In this document: positions 1 through 10,744 of the stretch, piece by piece | How positions within the stretch are numbered: the first letter of the stretch is position 1 | Layout of the letters: every line of letters begins with the position of its first letter | Assembly: GCA_902521675.1 (NCBI GenBank) | Contig: CABYSP010000002.1 | Span: 1-64,000, forward strand | Origin: an uncultured Pelagibacteraceae bacterium | Lineage (GTDB): Bacteria > Pseudomonadota > Alphaproteobacteria > Pelagibacterales > Pelagibacteraceae | Direction: 5' to 3' | DNA: 64,000 nt | The notes under the pieces: model-generated | Told to the model about the DNA's origin: nothing | Seen by the model: only the letters and a program-made list of their open reading frames with translations | Databases searched by the model: none | Program-made: the position numbers and the translations under genes

Positions 1-911
1 TCCATCGATTGTGCTTCAACAGCAACTCTGCCAAAAGCCTCTGGTTCGGTTGAGGCTGAAACAATAATATCAGAAACTTTATAAGCTAATGCCATATCCT
101 TACAATGATCTATGAATCTTATTTGTTTAGACAATCTGTATTGCTCCGAAAGTCTTATTAATTTTTTCTTATATAAATCTCTACCTTGATCACTGCCTAA
201 AATGACAGCATAAAAAGCTTCATAACCGAGTTCTATATTCACTAAATTAATAGCCTCTATAAAAACTTCCTGTCCTTTCCAGGAAGTTAATCTACCAGGT
301 AAAAGTATAATTTTTTTATCTTTTTCAATGTCCCATTTTTTTAATAATTTTTTTTCGTCAATTTCAATTTTAGTTGTTGGGTCAAAATAGTCGACGTTTA
401 TTCCTCTAAAAATAACCATTAATTTTTTTTTCTCATTTAAATATTTTGAATAATTTTTTTTAATATGAGAAAAAATAAAATTAGATCCTGCAATTATTAA
501 ATCTGCTCTAGTCATTACTGAATTATAAATTTTTTTTATATTACTCTTAAAATTGTATGTTCCATGAAATGTAGTTACAAATTTTCGTCCTGTGATTTTT
601 GTTGCTAACAAACATGACCAAGCAGGTGCTCTACTTCTCGCGTGAACAAGAGTAATATTATAAAGTAAAATTATTCCAATTAAGATAAGAGCATTAATTA
701 AAATTAGTAGAGGATTTTTGCTTTGCACTGGAAGTCTAAATATTTTAACTTTTTTTCTATCTACAAATTTAAGTAATTCACCACCGCTTGTTACAATAAA
801 TGATTTACAATTATTTTCTGGTAAATAATGTGCAATATCGTAACAACCTGTTTCGGCTCCTCCATAACCTAATTTTGGAATTACTTGTAAAACTTTTAAA
901 TCAGATGACAT
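1..911 (-). CDS. Glycosyltransferase family 4 (GT-B fold), partial at window edge
   Basis: Manual reverse-strand translation from ATG at 911 (MSSDLKVLQVIPKLGYGGAETGCYDIAHYL...) with GGAE and late EPEAFGRVAVEAQS motifs; runs off the window start. Confidence 0.85.
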   Translation of the reverse strand, partial: MSSDLKVLQVIPKLGYGGAETGCYDIAHYLPENNCKSFIVTSGGELLKFVDRKKVKIFRLPVQSKNPLLILINALILIGIILLYNITLVHARSRAPAWSCLLATKITGRKFVTTFHGTYNFKSNIKKIYNSVMTRADLIIAGSNFIFSHIKKNYSKYLNEKKKLMVIFRGINVDYFDPTTKIEIDEKKLLKKWDIEKDKKIILLPGRLTSWKGQEVFIEAINLVNIELGYEAFYAVILGSDQGRDLYKKKLIRLSEQYRLSKQIRFIDHCKDMALAYKVSDIIVSASTEPEAFGRVAVEAQSM

Positions 912-947
912 TTGATATGATTATATATTAATAGACAAAACTTATAA

Positions 948-1697
948 ATGATTATGGCAAATTTCAGATTTCACCAAATATCAAATACAAAGAAAATTAG
1001 ATATATTTCTAAAATTTTTAAAAATAGTTCTTTTATAGTTTTTTTGCATGGCTTTATGTCAGATCTTGAAGGAAAAAAACCAAATGCTTTTTTGAAATTT
1101 GCTAAAAAAAATAAAGTAAGTTTTTTAGCACTAGAATACTCTGGTCATGGGAAATCTTCTGGAAAATTCATAAATGGAAATATTTCAAAATGGAGTAAAG
1201 AGACGTCAATTTTAATTAGAAAATGCGTTAAAAAAAAGGAATTTGTACTAATTGGTTCAAGTATGGGCGCATGGATTTCGCTCAATCAATTCAAAATTTT
1301 CAAAAAACAAATTAAAGGATTTTTAGGAATAGGGGCTGCTCCTGAATTTTTAGAAAATTTAATGTGGAAAAAATTTACTAAAAAAATGAAAGAGGAAACA
1401 ATAAGTAAGGGTATTTATCAATTAAAACACGGCAATTATGAATATCCAATTACTCTACAATTAATAAAAGATGGAAGAAAAAACAAAGTCTTAAATAAAA
1501 AAATTAATTCAAATATTAAAGTAACAATGGTTCATGGTGAAAAAGATGAGGCAGTTCCTGTCTCATATTCAAGAAAAGTTTTAAGATTATTTCCAAAAGC
1601 TAAGAAAAAATTAAACATTGTAAAAAAAGGTGATCACAGTTTATCAAATAAAAAATGGTTAAATATAATTTTAAAAGAGCTTAAATTATTAATTTAG
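948..1697 (+). CDS. Alpha/beta hydrolase
   Basis: ORF with HGFMSDLEG and GSSMGAWI nucleophile elbow, C-terminal GDHSLS. Confidence 0.85.
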   Translation: MIMANFRFHQISNTKKIRYISKIFKNSSFIVFLHGFMSDLEGKKPNAFLKFAKKNKVSFLALEYSGHGKSSGKFINGNISKWSKETSILIRKCVKKKEFVLIGSSMGAWISLNQFKIFKKQIKGFLGIGAAPEFLENLMWKKFTKKMKEETISKGIYQLKHGNYEYPITLQLIKDGRKNKVLNKKINSNIKVTMVHGEKDEAVPVSYSRKVLRLFPKAKKKLNIVKKGDHSLSNKKWLNIILKELKLLI

Positions 1698-4600
1698 CTA
1701 ACTTTTTTTATATCTTTTTTTAAAGTAATTGGATTTTTTAATTTATCCAACATTTCTTTAGGACACACCTGAACAAAATTATTTACTTCATCATCAAAGT
1801 TTTCCATTATTTTTTTCGATAATTGAGACGCAGTTTCTTTGAAGTGCTCACTGACTAAATTTTTTAAATATTCTTTCCAATAATCTGTCTCTACATTTTG
1901 CCAAACTACTGATTCTGGATTTACTTTCTTTTCAAATTGTTGAGATTTATCATATATAAAGGCCATTCCACCTGTCATACCAGCTGCAAAATTATCACCA
2001 ACATCTCCTAAAATTACTACAGTTCCACCAGTCATATATTCACATCCATTAGAGTCGCATCCTTCAATTACTGTAACTGCACCGGAATTTCTAACTGAAA
2101 ATCTTTCACCAGCTTGGCCAGCAGCAAAAAGTTTTCCTGAAGTAGCTCCATAAAGAACAGTATTTCCTAAAATTGTATTCTCATTTGAAACTAAATTGCT
2201 TTCTTCAGGTAATTTTATTGAAATAGTAGCTCCTGACAAACCTTTACCAACATAATCATTTGCATCTCCCTTTAATACAAGTTTTAAACCTTTAGAAGAA
2301 AATGCACCAAATGATTGACCTGCTGATCCTTTAAAATTTAAAACTAAAAAGTTTTCATCAAGTTTTTCATAACCATATTTTTTATACAAATGATGGGAAA
2401 TTCTAGTGCCTACTGCCCTATGAGTATTTTTTATTTGATATTCTTTCTCAATTTTTTCAGAATTATCTAAAGCTTGTTCAATTTCTGGCCAAATTTGTTG
2501 GTCAAGAGTATCTGGTACTCTATTTATTTCTTGATCCTCACAATACCTTGGATTATTTCCAGTATCAGCTTGAACAAATAAAGGATTTAGATCTAAATCG
2601 TCTAAATTTGGAGAACCCTTACTAACCTGTTTTAACAAATCTGTCCTACCAATCACTTCATTTAATGATTTAAAACCTAAATTTGCTAATATTTCTCTTA
2701 CTTCACGGGCTATAAATGTAAACAAATTAACTACTTTTTCTGGAGTCCCAGTAAATTTTTCTCTGAGCTTTTCATCTTGAGTGCAAACGCCTACAGGACA
2801 TGTATTTGAATGACACTGTCTCACCATTATACAACCCATTGCAACTAAAGCTGTAGTAGCAACACCATATTCTTCAGCACCCATCATTGCAGCTATCACT
2901 ACATCTCTTCCAGTTTTAATTCCACCGTCCGTTCTTAGTGTAACTTTATGTCTGAGATTATTTAAAGTTAATACTTGGTTTGCTTCTGTCAAACCCATTT
3001 CCCATGGTATTCCAACATACTTAACACTAGTTTGTGGTGTTGCTCCTGTTCCACCATTATGTCCAGAAATTAATATTATATCTGCTTTTGCTTTAGCTAC
3101 ACCAGCTGCAATTGTTCCTACTCCAGAGGAAGCAACAAGCTTAACTCCAATTCTTGCTTTAGGATTTATCTGTTTTAAATCATAAATTAGTTGTGCAAGA
3201 TCTTCGATTGAATAAATATCATGATGTGGTGGTGGTGATATTAAAGTAACTCCAGGAGTTGAATGTCTAAGTTTAGCAATTTCCTCTGTAACTTTAAATC
3301 CTGGTAACTGACCCCCTTCACCAGGCTTAGCGCCTTGTGCAATTTTAATTTCTATCTCATTACAATTATTAAGATAATTAACTGTAACTCCAAATCTTGC
3401 AGAAGCTATCTGTTTAACTCTTGAGTTTGCACTATCACCATTATCTAAAACTTTAAATCTACTTGCATCTTCACCACCCTCTCCGCTACATGAAGCACCT
3501 TTGATCCTATTCATACCAGTTGCCAAAGTTTCATGTGCCTCTTTCGATAAAGCTCCATGAGACATACTCCCACTTCCAAATCTCTTTAAAATATTTTCTA
3601 TTGGCTCAACCTCAGAAATATCTATTGGCCCACTTAATTTTTTTTCTCTGAAATCAATTAAGTCTCTAAGATTAATAGGTGGTAAACTATATATTCCATC
3701 CGCATATCTTTTATAGGCATCATAAGAGTTAGATCCTACTGCACTTTGAAGTAAATGAATTAATTTTCCTTGATATTGATGAGTTTCACCATTTTTACGA
3801 TATCTATATATACCGCCTATTGGCAATATGGTTTCAGAACTTTCGAATGCATCTTTATGTATTTCTCTAATTTTTTTCTCTATACCCGTAAGTCCAATAC
3901 CTGAAATTTTAGAGACCACTCCTGGAAAATAATCTGCAACAATTGTTCTACTTAAACCTACAGTTTCAAAGTTACATCCACCTCTATAAGAACTTAGAAC
4001 TGAAATACCCATCTTAGACATGATCTTTAATAAACCTGCGTTTACTGATTTTATGTATCTCTCTACACATTCATCAAAGCTAAATTTTCCAAATAACTTC
4101 TTTTCATGGCGCTGGAATAAACTATCAAATGCTAAATATGGATTTACAGTAGTTGCTCCAACTCCTATTAAGGTTGCAAAAGAGTGTGTATCTAAAGCCT
4201 CTCCAGATTGTACATTTATTGATACATATCCTCTTAGTTTTTTTTCAATAAGGAACGAATTAATTGATCCAACTGCTAAAAGCATTGGTATTGGAAGTTT
4301 TAAGCTAGAAAGCTCTTTGTCGCTTAAAATCAATTGAGTAACTCCCTGTCTTACTGAAATTTCAGCTTCTTTTTGAATTTTTTTAATTGAGTCAAATAAA
4401 GTTTCTTCCTCAGAAAAAGTACAATCAATTATAGATGAGTTATTGCCAAAAAAATTTATAAATTTTTCAAACTGTGAATTTGATAATATTGGACTATTTA
4501 AAACATAAATATTTTGCTTTGTTAAATTATCAAAATTTAAAATATTTCCAAGATTTCCAAATCTTGTTTTCAAACTCATAACCTTGTTTTCTCTTAAAGA

Positions 4601-6199
4601 GTCTATTGGTGGGTTGGTGACTTGGCTAAAATTCTGTCTAAAAAAATGGTATAATGGTCTATATCTATCTGACAAAACAGCCAATGGTGTATCGTCACCC
4701 ATAGATCCAGTTGCTTCTTTAGCATCTTCTGCCATAGGATGCAGTATGAGCTCAAGATCTTCTAGACTTATTCCAAAAGTATATTGCCTTCTTCTTAAAT
4801 CATCTCCCGAAAAAGAATTTTTTTCATCTGAAATTGTTAACTTATCATCTAGGTCGATAATTTGTGAATTAAAGTATTTATATTCTTTGGCTAAATAATC
4901 TTTTATTTGCTTGTTAGTAAATACTTTACCTTTTTCTATTCTAACTCCAATTATTTCCCCAGGACCCAATCTTCCCTTTGACAAAATTCTTTTTTCATTT
5001 AATTCAATCATTCCTGTTTCAGAACCTGCAAATAATAATTTATCTTTTGTAATTGCGTATCTTAAAGGTCTTAATCCATTTCTATCATTTGCAGCTATAA
5101 CCCACTCATTATCAGTTCCAGCAATAGCTGCTGGTCCATCCCATGGCTCCATAGTGCTGTTTAAAAAATTAAATAATTGTTGATGATCTTTTGGTAGAGT
5201 TTTATTTTTTTTAGACCAGGCGTCCGGAACTAACATAAGCTTAGCCAAAGGCGCAGGCTGACCAGATATATTTAATAATTCAAAAACATTGTCTAATGCA
5301 GCAGAGTCTGATGCTCCCTGTTGTATAACAGGTTTTAAGTTTTCAATATCTTCAAAAAGGGGACTGTTCATCTCTTGCTCATGAACTTTCATCCAATTTT
5401 TATTTCCTCTATAAGTATTAATTTCTCCATTATGCGCTATAGCTCTAAAGGGTTGAGCTAAATTCCAGCTAGGTGCTGTATTTGTTGAAAATCTTTGATG
5501 AAAAATAGCAAACCTTGAAACAAATCTCTCATCTTTTAAATCAAGGTAAAAATCTGAGATAGCTTCAGCTAAAAACATTCCCTTGTAAATGATAGATTTA
5601 GAACTCAATGAACAAATATAAAAATTGTTTAAAGATTTTTTAAAAGCTTCATTTTCTATCTTTCTTCTAGTCTCATAAATTTTTCTCTCTAAGTCTTTAT
5701 TTGTTAATTCTGGATTATAAGGTTTAAACAATACTTGGATAATTTCAGGCATTGTTTGGAATGCCTTTTCTCCTAAAACTTTTGGATCAACTGGAACTTG
5801 TCTCCAACCGTAAATACTAAAATCATTTTTTGTTAATTCACTTTCTACAATAGTTTTGCAACTTTCTTGTGCTGCGTAATCATTCCGAGGTAGAAATATC
5901 ATGCCCACACATATTTCAGAATTGTCATGTGTGTGTCCTGTCACTTCTATCTTTTCAATGAAGAAATCTTTTGGTATTTCAACATGAATTCCAGCTCCAT
6001 CACCAGTTTTTCCATCGGCATCTACAGCGCCTCTATGCCAAACTGCTTTTAATGCTTGAATACCATACTCTACGACTTTACGAGATTTTTTACCTTCAGT
6101 TGATGCAATTATACCAACACCACAAGCATCATGCTCCATGTCTTCTGAATAAACATAATTTTCTTTTAAAAGGTGAAGGTTCTTTTTATAATTTTCCAT
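1694..6199 (-). CDS. gltB: Glutamate synthase large subunit
   Basis: 1501-aa ORF; CGVGI N-terminal Cys, GGEGGED, HNGGTGA and C-terminal GXGXG repeat motifs; adjacent to gltD. Confidence 0.97.
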   Translation of the reverse strand: MENYKKNLHLLKENYVYSEDMEHDACGVGIIASTEGKKSRKVVEYGIQALKAVWHRGAVDADGKTGDGAGIHVEIPKDFFIEKIEVTGHTHDNSEICVGMIFLPRNDYAAQESCKTIVESELTKNDFSIYGWRQVPVDPKVLGEKAFQTMPEIIQVLFKPYNPELTNKDLERKIYETRRKIENEAFKKSLNNFYICSLSSKSIIYKGMFLAEAISDFYLDLKDERFVSRFAIFHQRFSTNTAPSWNLAQPFRAIAHNGEINTYRGNKNWMKVHEQEMNSPLFEDIENLKPVIQQGASDSAALDNVFELLNISGQPAPLAKLMLVPDAWSKKNKTLPKDHQQLFNFLNSTMEPWDGPAAIAGTDNEWVIAANDRNGLRPLRYAITKDKLLFAGSETGMIELNEKRILSKGRLGPGEIIGVRIEKGKVFTNKQIKDYLAKEYKYFNSQIIDLDDKLTISDEKNSFSGDDLRRRQYTFGISLEDLELILHPMAEDAKEATGSMGDDTPLAVLSDRYRPLYHFFRQNFSQVTNPPIDSLRENKVMSLKTRFGNLGNILNFDNLTKQNIYVLNSPILSNSQFEKFINFFGNNSSIIDCTFSEEETLFDSIKKIQKEAEISVRQGVTQLILSDKELSSLKLPIPMLLAVGSINSFLIEKKLRGYVSINVQSGEALDTHSFATLIGVGATTVNPYLAFDSLFQRHEKKLFGKFSFDECVERYIKSVNAGLLKIMSKMGISVLSSYRGGCNFETVGLSRTIVADYFPGVVSKISGIGLTGIEKKIREIHKDAFESSETILPIGGIYRYRKNGETHQYQGKLIHLLQSAVGSNSYDAYKRYADGIYSLPPINLRDLIDFREKKLSGPIDISEVEPIENILKRFGSGSMSHGALSKEAHETLATGMNRIKGASCSGEGGEDASRFKVLDNGDSANSRVKQIASARFGVTVNYLNNCNEIEIKIAQGAKPGEGGQLPGFKVTEEIAKLRHSTPGVTLISPPPHHDIYSIEDLAQLIYDLKQINPKARIGVKLVASSGVGTIAAGVAKAKADIILISGHNGGTGATPQTSVKYVGIPWEMGLTEANQVLTLNNLRHKVTLRTDGGIKTGRDVVIAAMMGAEEYGVATTALVAMGCIMVRQCHSNTCPVGVCTQDEKLREKFTGTPEKVVNLFTFIAREVREILANLGFKSLNEVIGRTDLLKQVSKGSPNLDDLDLNPLFVQADTGNNPRYCEDQEINRVPDTLDQQIWPEIEQALDNSEKIEKEYQIKNTHRAVGTRISHHLYKKYGYEKLDENFLVLNFKGSAGQSFGAFSSKGLKLVLKGDANDYVGKGLSGATISIKLPEESNLVSNENTILGNTVLYGATSGKLFAAGQAGERFSVRNSGAVTVIEGCDSNGCEYMTGGTVVILGDVGDNFAAGMTGGMAFIYDKSQQFEKKVNPESVVWQNVETDYWKEYLKNLVSEHFKETASQLSKKIMENFDDEVNNFVQVCPKEMLDKLKNPITLKKDIKKVS

Positions 6200-7638
6200 T
6201 AAGCCACTCTTTTTTCCACTTTAGATTTACTCTCTAGATAGGTTTTTATTGAAGCTGCTGCATCTCTTCCATCTTTTATCGCCCAAACAACTAATGAAGC
6301 TCCTCTAATTATATCACCAGCAGCAAACACCCCTTTTATATTTGTTTCCATAGTATCAAAATCTGTTTTAATAGTTCCCCACTTTGTTACTTGTAACTCA
6401 CTATTATCAAATAAATTTGGTAAATCTTCAGGATCAAAACCTAGTGCTTTGATAACCATATCTGCTTTTGTTTCGTAACTTGAGCCTTCTTGAACTTGTG
6501 GCTTTCTTCTACCTGTCTCGTCTGGATCACCTAGTTTAATTTGATCTACAATTATTTTTTCTACTTTATTTGTACCTTTAAATTCTTTAGGACTTGATAA
6601 CCAAACAAATTCAACACCTTCTTCTTCTGCATTTGCAACTTCTCTTGCAGATCCTGGCATATTTTCTTTATCTCTTCTATACAAACATTTAACAGATTTT
6701 GCCTTCTGTCTTATAGAAGTTCTCACACAATCCATTGCTGTGTCACCTCCACCGATTACAACAACATCTTTACCTTCTGCGTTTAAAATTCCTTTATCAA
6801 ACAACTCAACATCATCTCCTAGGCCTTTTTTATTAGATGCTGTTAAAAAATCCATTGCAGGAAAAATATTATCAAGATCATTTCCAGGTAAGTTTACTTC
6901 TCTTGCTTTATAAACTCCTGTTGCAATTAAAATTGCGTCGTGTTTTTTTCTCAATTGATCTAGGCTTGCATCCTTGCCAACTTCAAAATTTTGAACAAAT
7001 TCAATTCCTCCATCCTTTAAGAGTTTTGTTCTTCGCTCTACAACTTCTTTTTCTAATTTAAAATTTGGAATTCCATAAATTAATAATCCTCCTGCTCTAT
7101 CATATCTATCGTAGACAGTAATTTTATATCCATTTTTTCTTAATTGTTCTGCAGCAGCTAAACCAGCAGGACCTGCTCCTATAATTCCTACGCTTTGATT
7201 TTTTTCATTCGTTACCTTAATTGGTTTTACCCAGCCCTCAGCCCAAGCATTATCTGTAATATATTTTTCTACTGATCCGATAGTTACTGTTCCATGACCA
7301 GACTGTTCAATTACACAATTTCCCTCGCATAATCTGTCTTGGGGGCAAATTCGACCACACACTTCAGGCATATTGTTTGTGCTTTGGGATAATTCATATG
7401 CCTCTTTTAATCTTCCCTCAGCTGTCAGTTTAAGCCAATCTGGAATGTTATTACTTAAAGGACAATGAACTTGGCAAAAAGGTACTCCACATTGCGAACA
7501 CCTACTTGACTGTTCTTTGGCTTTTTCATTGATATACTCGTCATAAATTTCGTTAAAATCTTTCTTTCTCGTATCAACTTCTCTTTTAGGTGGAGTTTGT
7601 TGACCTATTTTAACAAATTTAAGCATTTTATCTGGCAT
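6199..7638 (-). CDS. gltD: Glutamate synthase small subunit
   Basis: CSQCGVPFC / CGRICPQDRLCEGNC Fe-S motifs, GAGPAGLAAAE FAD motif; coupled to gltB. Confidence 0.97.
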   Translation of the reverse strand: MPDKMLKFVKIGQQTPPKREVDTRKKDFNEIYDEYINEKAKEQSSRCSQCGVPFCQVHCPLSNNIPDWLKLTAEGRLKEAYELSQSTNNMPEVCGRICPQDRLCEGNCVIEQSGHGTVTIGSVEKYITDNAWAEGWVKPIKVTNEKNQSVGIIGAGPAGLAAAEQLRKNGYKITVYDRYDRAGGLLIYGIPNFKLEKEVVERRTKLLKDGGIEFVQNFEVGKDASLDQLRKKHDAILIATGVYKAREVNLPGNDLDNIFPAMDFLTASNKKGLGDDVELFDKGILNAEGKDVVVIGGGDTAMDCVRTSIRQKAKSVKCLYRRDKENMPGSAREVANAEEEGVEFVWLSSPKEFKGTNKVEKIIVDQIKLGDPDETGRRKPQVQEGSSYETKADMVIKALGFDPEDLPNLFDNSELQVTKWGTIKTDFDTMETNIKGVFAAGDIIRGASLVVWAIKDGRDAAASIKTYLESKSKVEKRVA

Positions 7639-7821
7639 AATATTATTTAAGTTTTGGCAAAATATACCCAGATTTATGTATATAAAGCATAAAATAGGTC
7701 ATAAATATTGACCTTAATTTTTAAATTATTACCGCCAATTAACACGTTTTTAATTATTGCATAGCTATTATGCTTAAATCGAATTGTTTTAAATAAATAC
7801 TTTATAAGTTACGAAGAAATA

Positions 7822-8586
7822 ATGTTTCAAAATATTATAGAAGTTTTAATTCTCTCCGCAATTCAAGGAATATCTGAATTTCTTCCTATTAGTTCTTCTG
7901 CTCATTTAATTTTGGTTTCTACTTTATATGAATTTAAATCTAGTTCTTTGCTTATTGATATCAGCCTCCATCTAGGTTCACTAATAGCTATAATTTATTT
8001 TTTTAAAGAAGAATTGTTTGATATCAGAAAAAATAAAAGAATTTTAAATTTAATTGTATTAGGATCTATCCCATTAATAATTGTTGGATACATACTTTAT
8101 AGTACAAATTTAATTTATCAGTTAAGAAATTTAGAAGTCATTGCTTGGACTACTTTAATATTCGCAATTATTTTATACATCTCAGACAAAAATCGATTTG
8201 ATAAAAAAATTTCTTCAAATTTAAATTTTCAGTCAATAATATTTATAGGTGTTTTCCAAATTTTCTCTCTTGTACCTGGAGTGAGTAGGGCAGGAATTAC
8301 TATAACAGCTTCGAGAATTTTAAAATTTAATAGAGTAGATTCAAGTAAGATATCTTTTTTACTTTCAATCCCAGCATTAGCTGGAGCTAGTGTCTTAAGC
8401 TTAAAAGATGTTTTTGAACAATCAATTCAGTTTAATTACTTAGTTTTTGTCGCAATTATATCTTCTTTTATTTTTTCTTTTCTAACAGTTAAATACTTTT
8501 TAATTTATATAAATAAATTTTCAATGAATGCGTTTGTAATTTATAGAATAATAATTGCTTTGATTTTATTTAGTTTAGTTTATTAA
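7822..8586 (+). CDS. uppP: Undecaprenyl-diphosphatase
   Basis: QGISEFLPISSSAHL and PGVSRAGITI motifs. Confidence 0.95.
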   Translation: MFQNIIEVLILSAIQGISEFLPISSSAHLILVSTLYEFKSSSLLIDISLHLGSLIAIIYFFKEELFDIRKNKRILNLIVLGSIPLIIVGYILYSTNLIYQLRNLEVIAWTTLIFAIILYISDKNRFDKKISSNLNFQSIIFIGVFQIFSLVPGVSRAGITITASRILKFNRVDSSKISFLLSIPALAGASVLSLKDVFEQSIQFNYLVFVAIISSFIFSFLTVKYFLIYINKFSMNAFVIYRIIIALILFSLVY

Positions 8587-9476
8587 GTATACTTCTTCTT
8601 CATTAAAGGGAGTAATTGAGACAAGAGAACTCCACATAGAATAAAAAAGCATCCAAGTAAATTATTAACATCTAGAATTTGCTTTAAAATAAACCAAGCG
8701 GCTATAGTCGCAAATACACCTTCAAGAGAAAAAATTATAGCTGCAGGTGCTGGAGTAATATTACGCTGAGCATAAATTTGTAATACAAACGCAAATCCAC
8801 CAGATAATATACCTGCATATAAAATTGAATAAGTTTCCATTAAAATATTACTTAAAATAAATTCTTCATAAATAATTCCAATTATAAATGAAAAAATAGC
8901 CACAATTAAAGTCTGTACAGCTCCTAAGGTAAGTGGAAGATTGTATTTAGTTATAATGATACCAGTAAAAATAATATGAGTGCTCCAAAATAAAGCTCCC
9001 AGAACAACTAGAGTATCTCCTAATCTTACTGTTGCATCATGAAAATTTGTTAATAAATATCCTCCAATTAAACATAAAACTACAGAAGGCCATACACTCC
9101 AATGCATTGATTTTTTACCAAACAAAAAAATGATAATCGGTACCATTGGCACATAAAAAATTGTAAAAAAAGCAGCATTTGCAACATCTGTATAAAGCAA
9201 AGCAACTTGTTGTAGTGCTGAGCCTAAGAATAAAGAAATTCCAATTAATAATGAATAAATTATGAAAGTTTTTTTATCTATTTTAAATTCTGATTTAAAA
9301 TTTTTTAATTCAAATAAAATCATAAGTGGAATTATTGCTAAAAAACCAACAAAAAACCTAACAGCATTAAATGTAAAAGGGCCAATATTATCCATGCCCG
9401 TATCTTGGGCAATAAAAGTTGTTCCCCAAATGAAAGTGCACAATAAGGCACTTAATAATGATATGGATTTACTCAT
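8583..9476 (-). CDS. DMT (EamA-like) family transporter
   Basis: Multi-TM ORF, FIWGTTFIAQ start typical of EamA domains. Confidence 0.85.
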   Translation of the reverse strand: MSKSISLLSALLCTFIWGTTFIAQDTGMDNIGPFTFNAVRFFVGFLAIIPLMILFELKNFKSEFKIDKKTFIIYSLLIGISLFLGSALQQVALLYTDVANAAFFTIFYVPMVPIIIFLFGKKSMHWSVWPSVVLCLIGGYLLTNFHDATVRLGDTLVVLGALFWSTHIIFTGIIITKYNLPLTLGAVQTLIVAIFSFIIGIIYEEFILSNILMETYSILYAGILSGGFAFVLQIYAQRNITPAPAAIIFSLEGVFATIAAWFILKQILDVNNLLGCFFILCGVLLSQLLPLMKKKYT

Positions 9477-9481
9477 TTTAA

Positions 9482-10744
9482 TTAGACAGCTAATTTATAA
9501 GCAAAATTTTTGCCTAAGTTTTCTTTTAGATCATTATTAAATCTAGCTGCTTCAGCACCATCAATAATTCTGTGATCATAAGATAAAGAAATTGGCAGCA
9601 TAGTTCTGGTTTGAAACTTCCCATTCATAAAAATTTGTTTTTTTTCTGATCTTCCTACTCCTAATATAGCAACTTCAGGATAATTGATTATAGGTGTAAA
9701 AAAAGAACCTCCTATACCACCTAAACTCGTAATCGTCATCGAGCCACCAAACAATTCTTTTTTATCAATTTTTAAATTTCTACAAAGTTCGCTTACCTCT
9801 TTTAATTCTTTACTTATCAGAGAAATTTTTTTGTTATTTGCATTTCTTATTTTTGGAACCATTAACCCATTTGGCGTGTCAACAGCTATCCCAATATGGT
9901 AATATTTTTTTAAAGTCATTTTTCCAGTCTCAATTTCGTCTATTGAAGAATTAAAACTAGGAAATTTCTTAAGAGATGCAACTAAGGCCTTTATTATAAA
10001 TGCAAGAGGTGTAATTTTAATTTTTTCTCCAGTATACATATCAGTTAATGAACTTCTAAAACTTTCCATCTCCGTTATGTCGGCTTCATCATGATTTGTA
10101 ACATGAGGAATTGTTGTCCATGAATTTGTAAGATATTTTGATGATAATTTTTTTACCCTTGGTATGTCTTTAATTTCTATTTCACCAAAATCAGAATGTT
10201 CAAATTCGTTTTTAATTTTATCTGGTTTACTATCTTTTACTACAACGTTGTTTTTTGAATTAGATGAAACAAATTTTTTAATATCATCCTCAACAACTCT
10301 GCCATCTTTCTGACTTCCCACTACTTGATTAATATCTACACCAAGTTCTCTTGCAAATTTTCTAGCTTTTGGACTTGCAGATGAAATGTCTGAAATATTA
10401 TTTATAGAAAATGTTTTTTCTTGAATTTCAGGTTTTATTACCTCAATATTTTTTGACTCTTTTTCAATTTCTGGTCTTTCTTTAACCTCTTCCTTTTTAA
10501 CTTCCGAGGTACTGTCTAATATTAAAATTAAGTCACCCTCAGAAACTTTATCTCCTACTTTTATTTTTAAATTTTTAATGTTACCTTCTAAATTTGCTGG
10601 TATTTCTACGGAAGATTTATCACTTTCAATTGTTATTAGAGGATCATTTTTTTTAATTAATTGACCTTCATTAACTAACACTTCAATAACTTCAACATCT
10701 TTAAAATCTCCAATATTAGGTACTTTAATCTCAGTTTCTGACAT
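9482..10744 (-). CDS. aceF: Pyruvate dehydrogenase E2, dihydrolipoamide acetyltransferase
   Basis: One N-terminal lipoyl domain (ESDKSS), peripheral subunit-binding region (SPKARKFARELGV), catalytic SYDHRIIDGAEA. Confidence 0.93.
   Translation of the reverse strand: MSETEIKVPNIGDFKDVEVIEVLVNEGQLIKKNDPLITIESDKSSVEIPANLEGNIKNLKIKVGDKVSEGDLILILDSTSEVKKEEVKERPEIEKESKNIEVIKPEIQEKTFSINNISDISSASPKARKFARELGVDINQVVGSQKDGRVVEDDIKKFVSSNSKNNVVVKDSKPDKIKNEFEHSDFGEIEIKDIPRVKKLSSKYLTNSWTTIPHVTNHDEADITEMESFRSSLTDMYTGEKIKITPLAFIIKALVASLKKFPSFNSSIDEIETGKMTLKKYYHIGIAVDTPNGLMVPKIRNANNKKISLISKELKEVSELCRNLKIDKKELFGGSMTITSLGGIGGSFFTPIINYPEVAILGVGRSEKKQIFMNGKFQTRTMLPISLSYDHRIIDGAEAARFNNDLKENLGKNFAYKLAV

Noticed and set aside
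4020-5183. Plus-strand ORFs of 90-105 aa antisense to gltB
   Set aside because: They lie entirely inside a confident gltB reading frame and have no recognisable motifs.
5971-7061. Plus-strand ORFs antisense to gltB/gltD (88 and 74 aa)
   Set aside because: Inside confident coding sequence on the other strand; low-complexity His/Leu/Gln composition typical of antisense translation.
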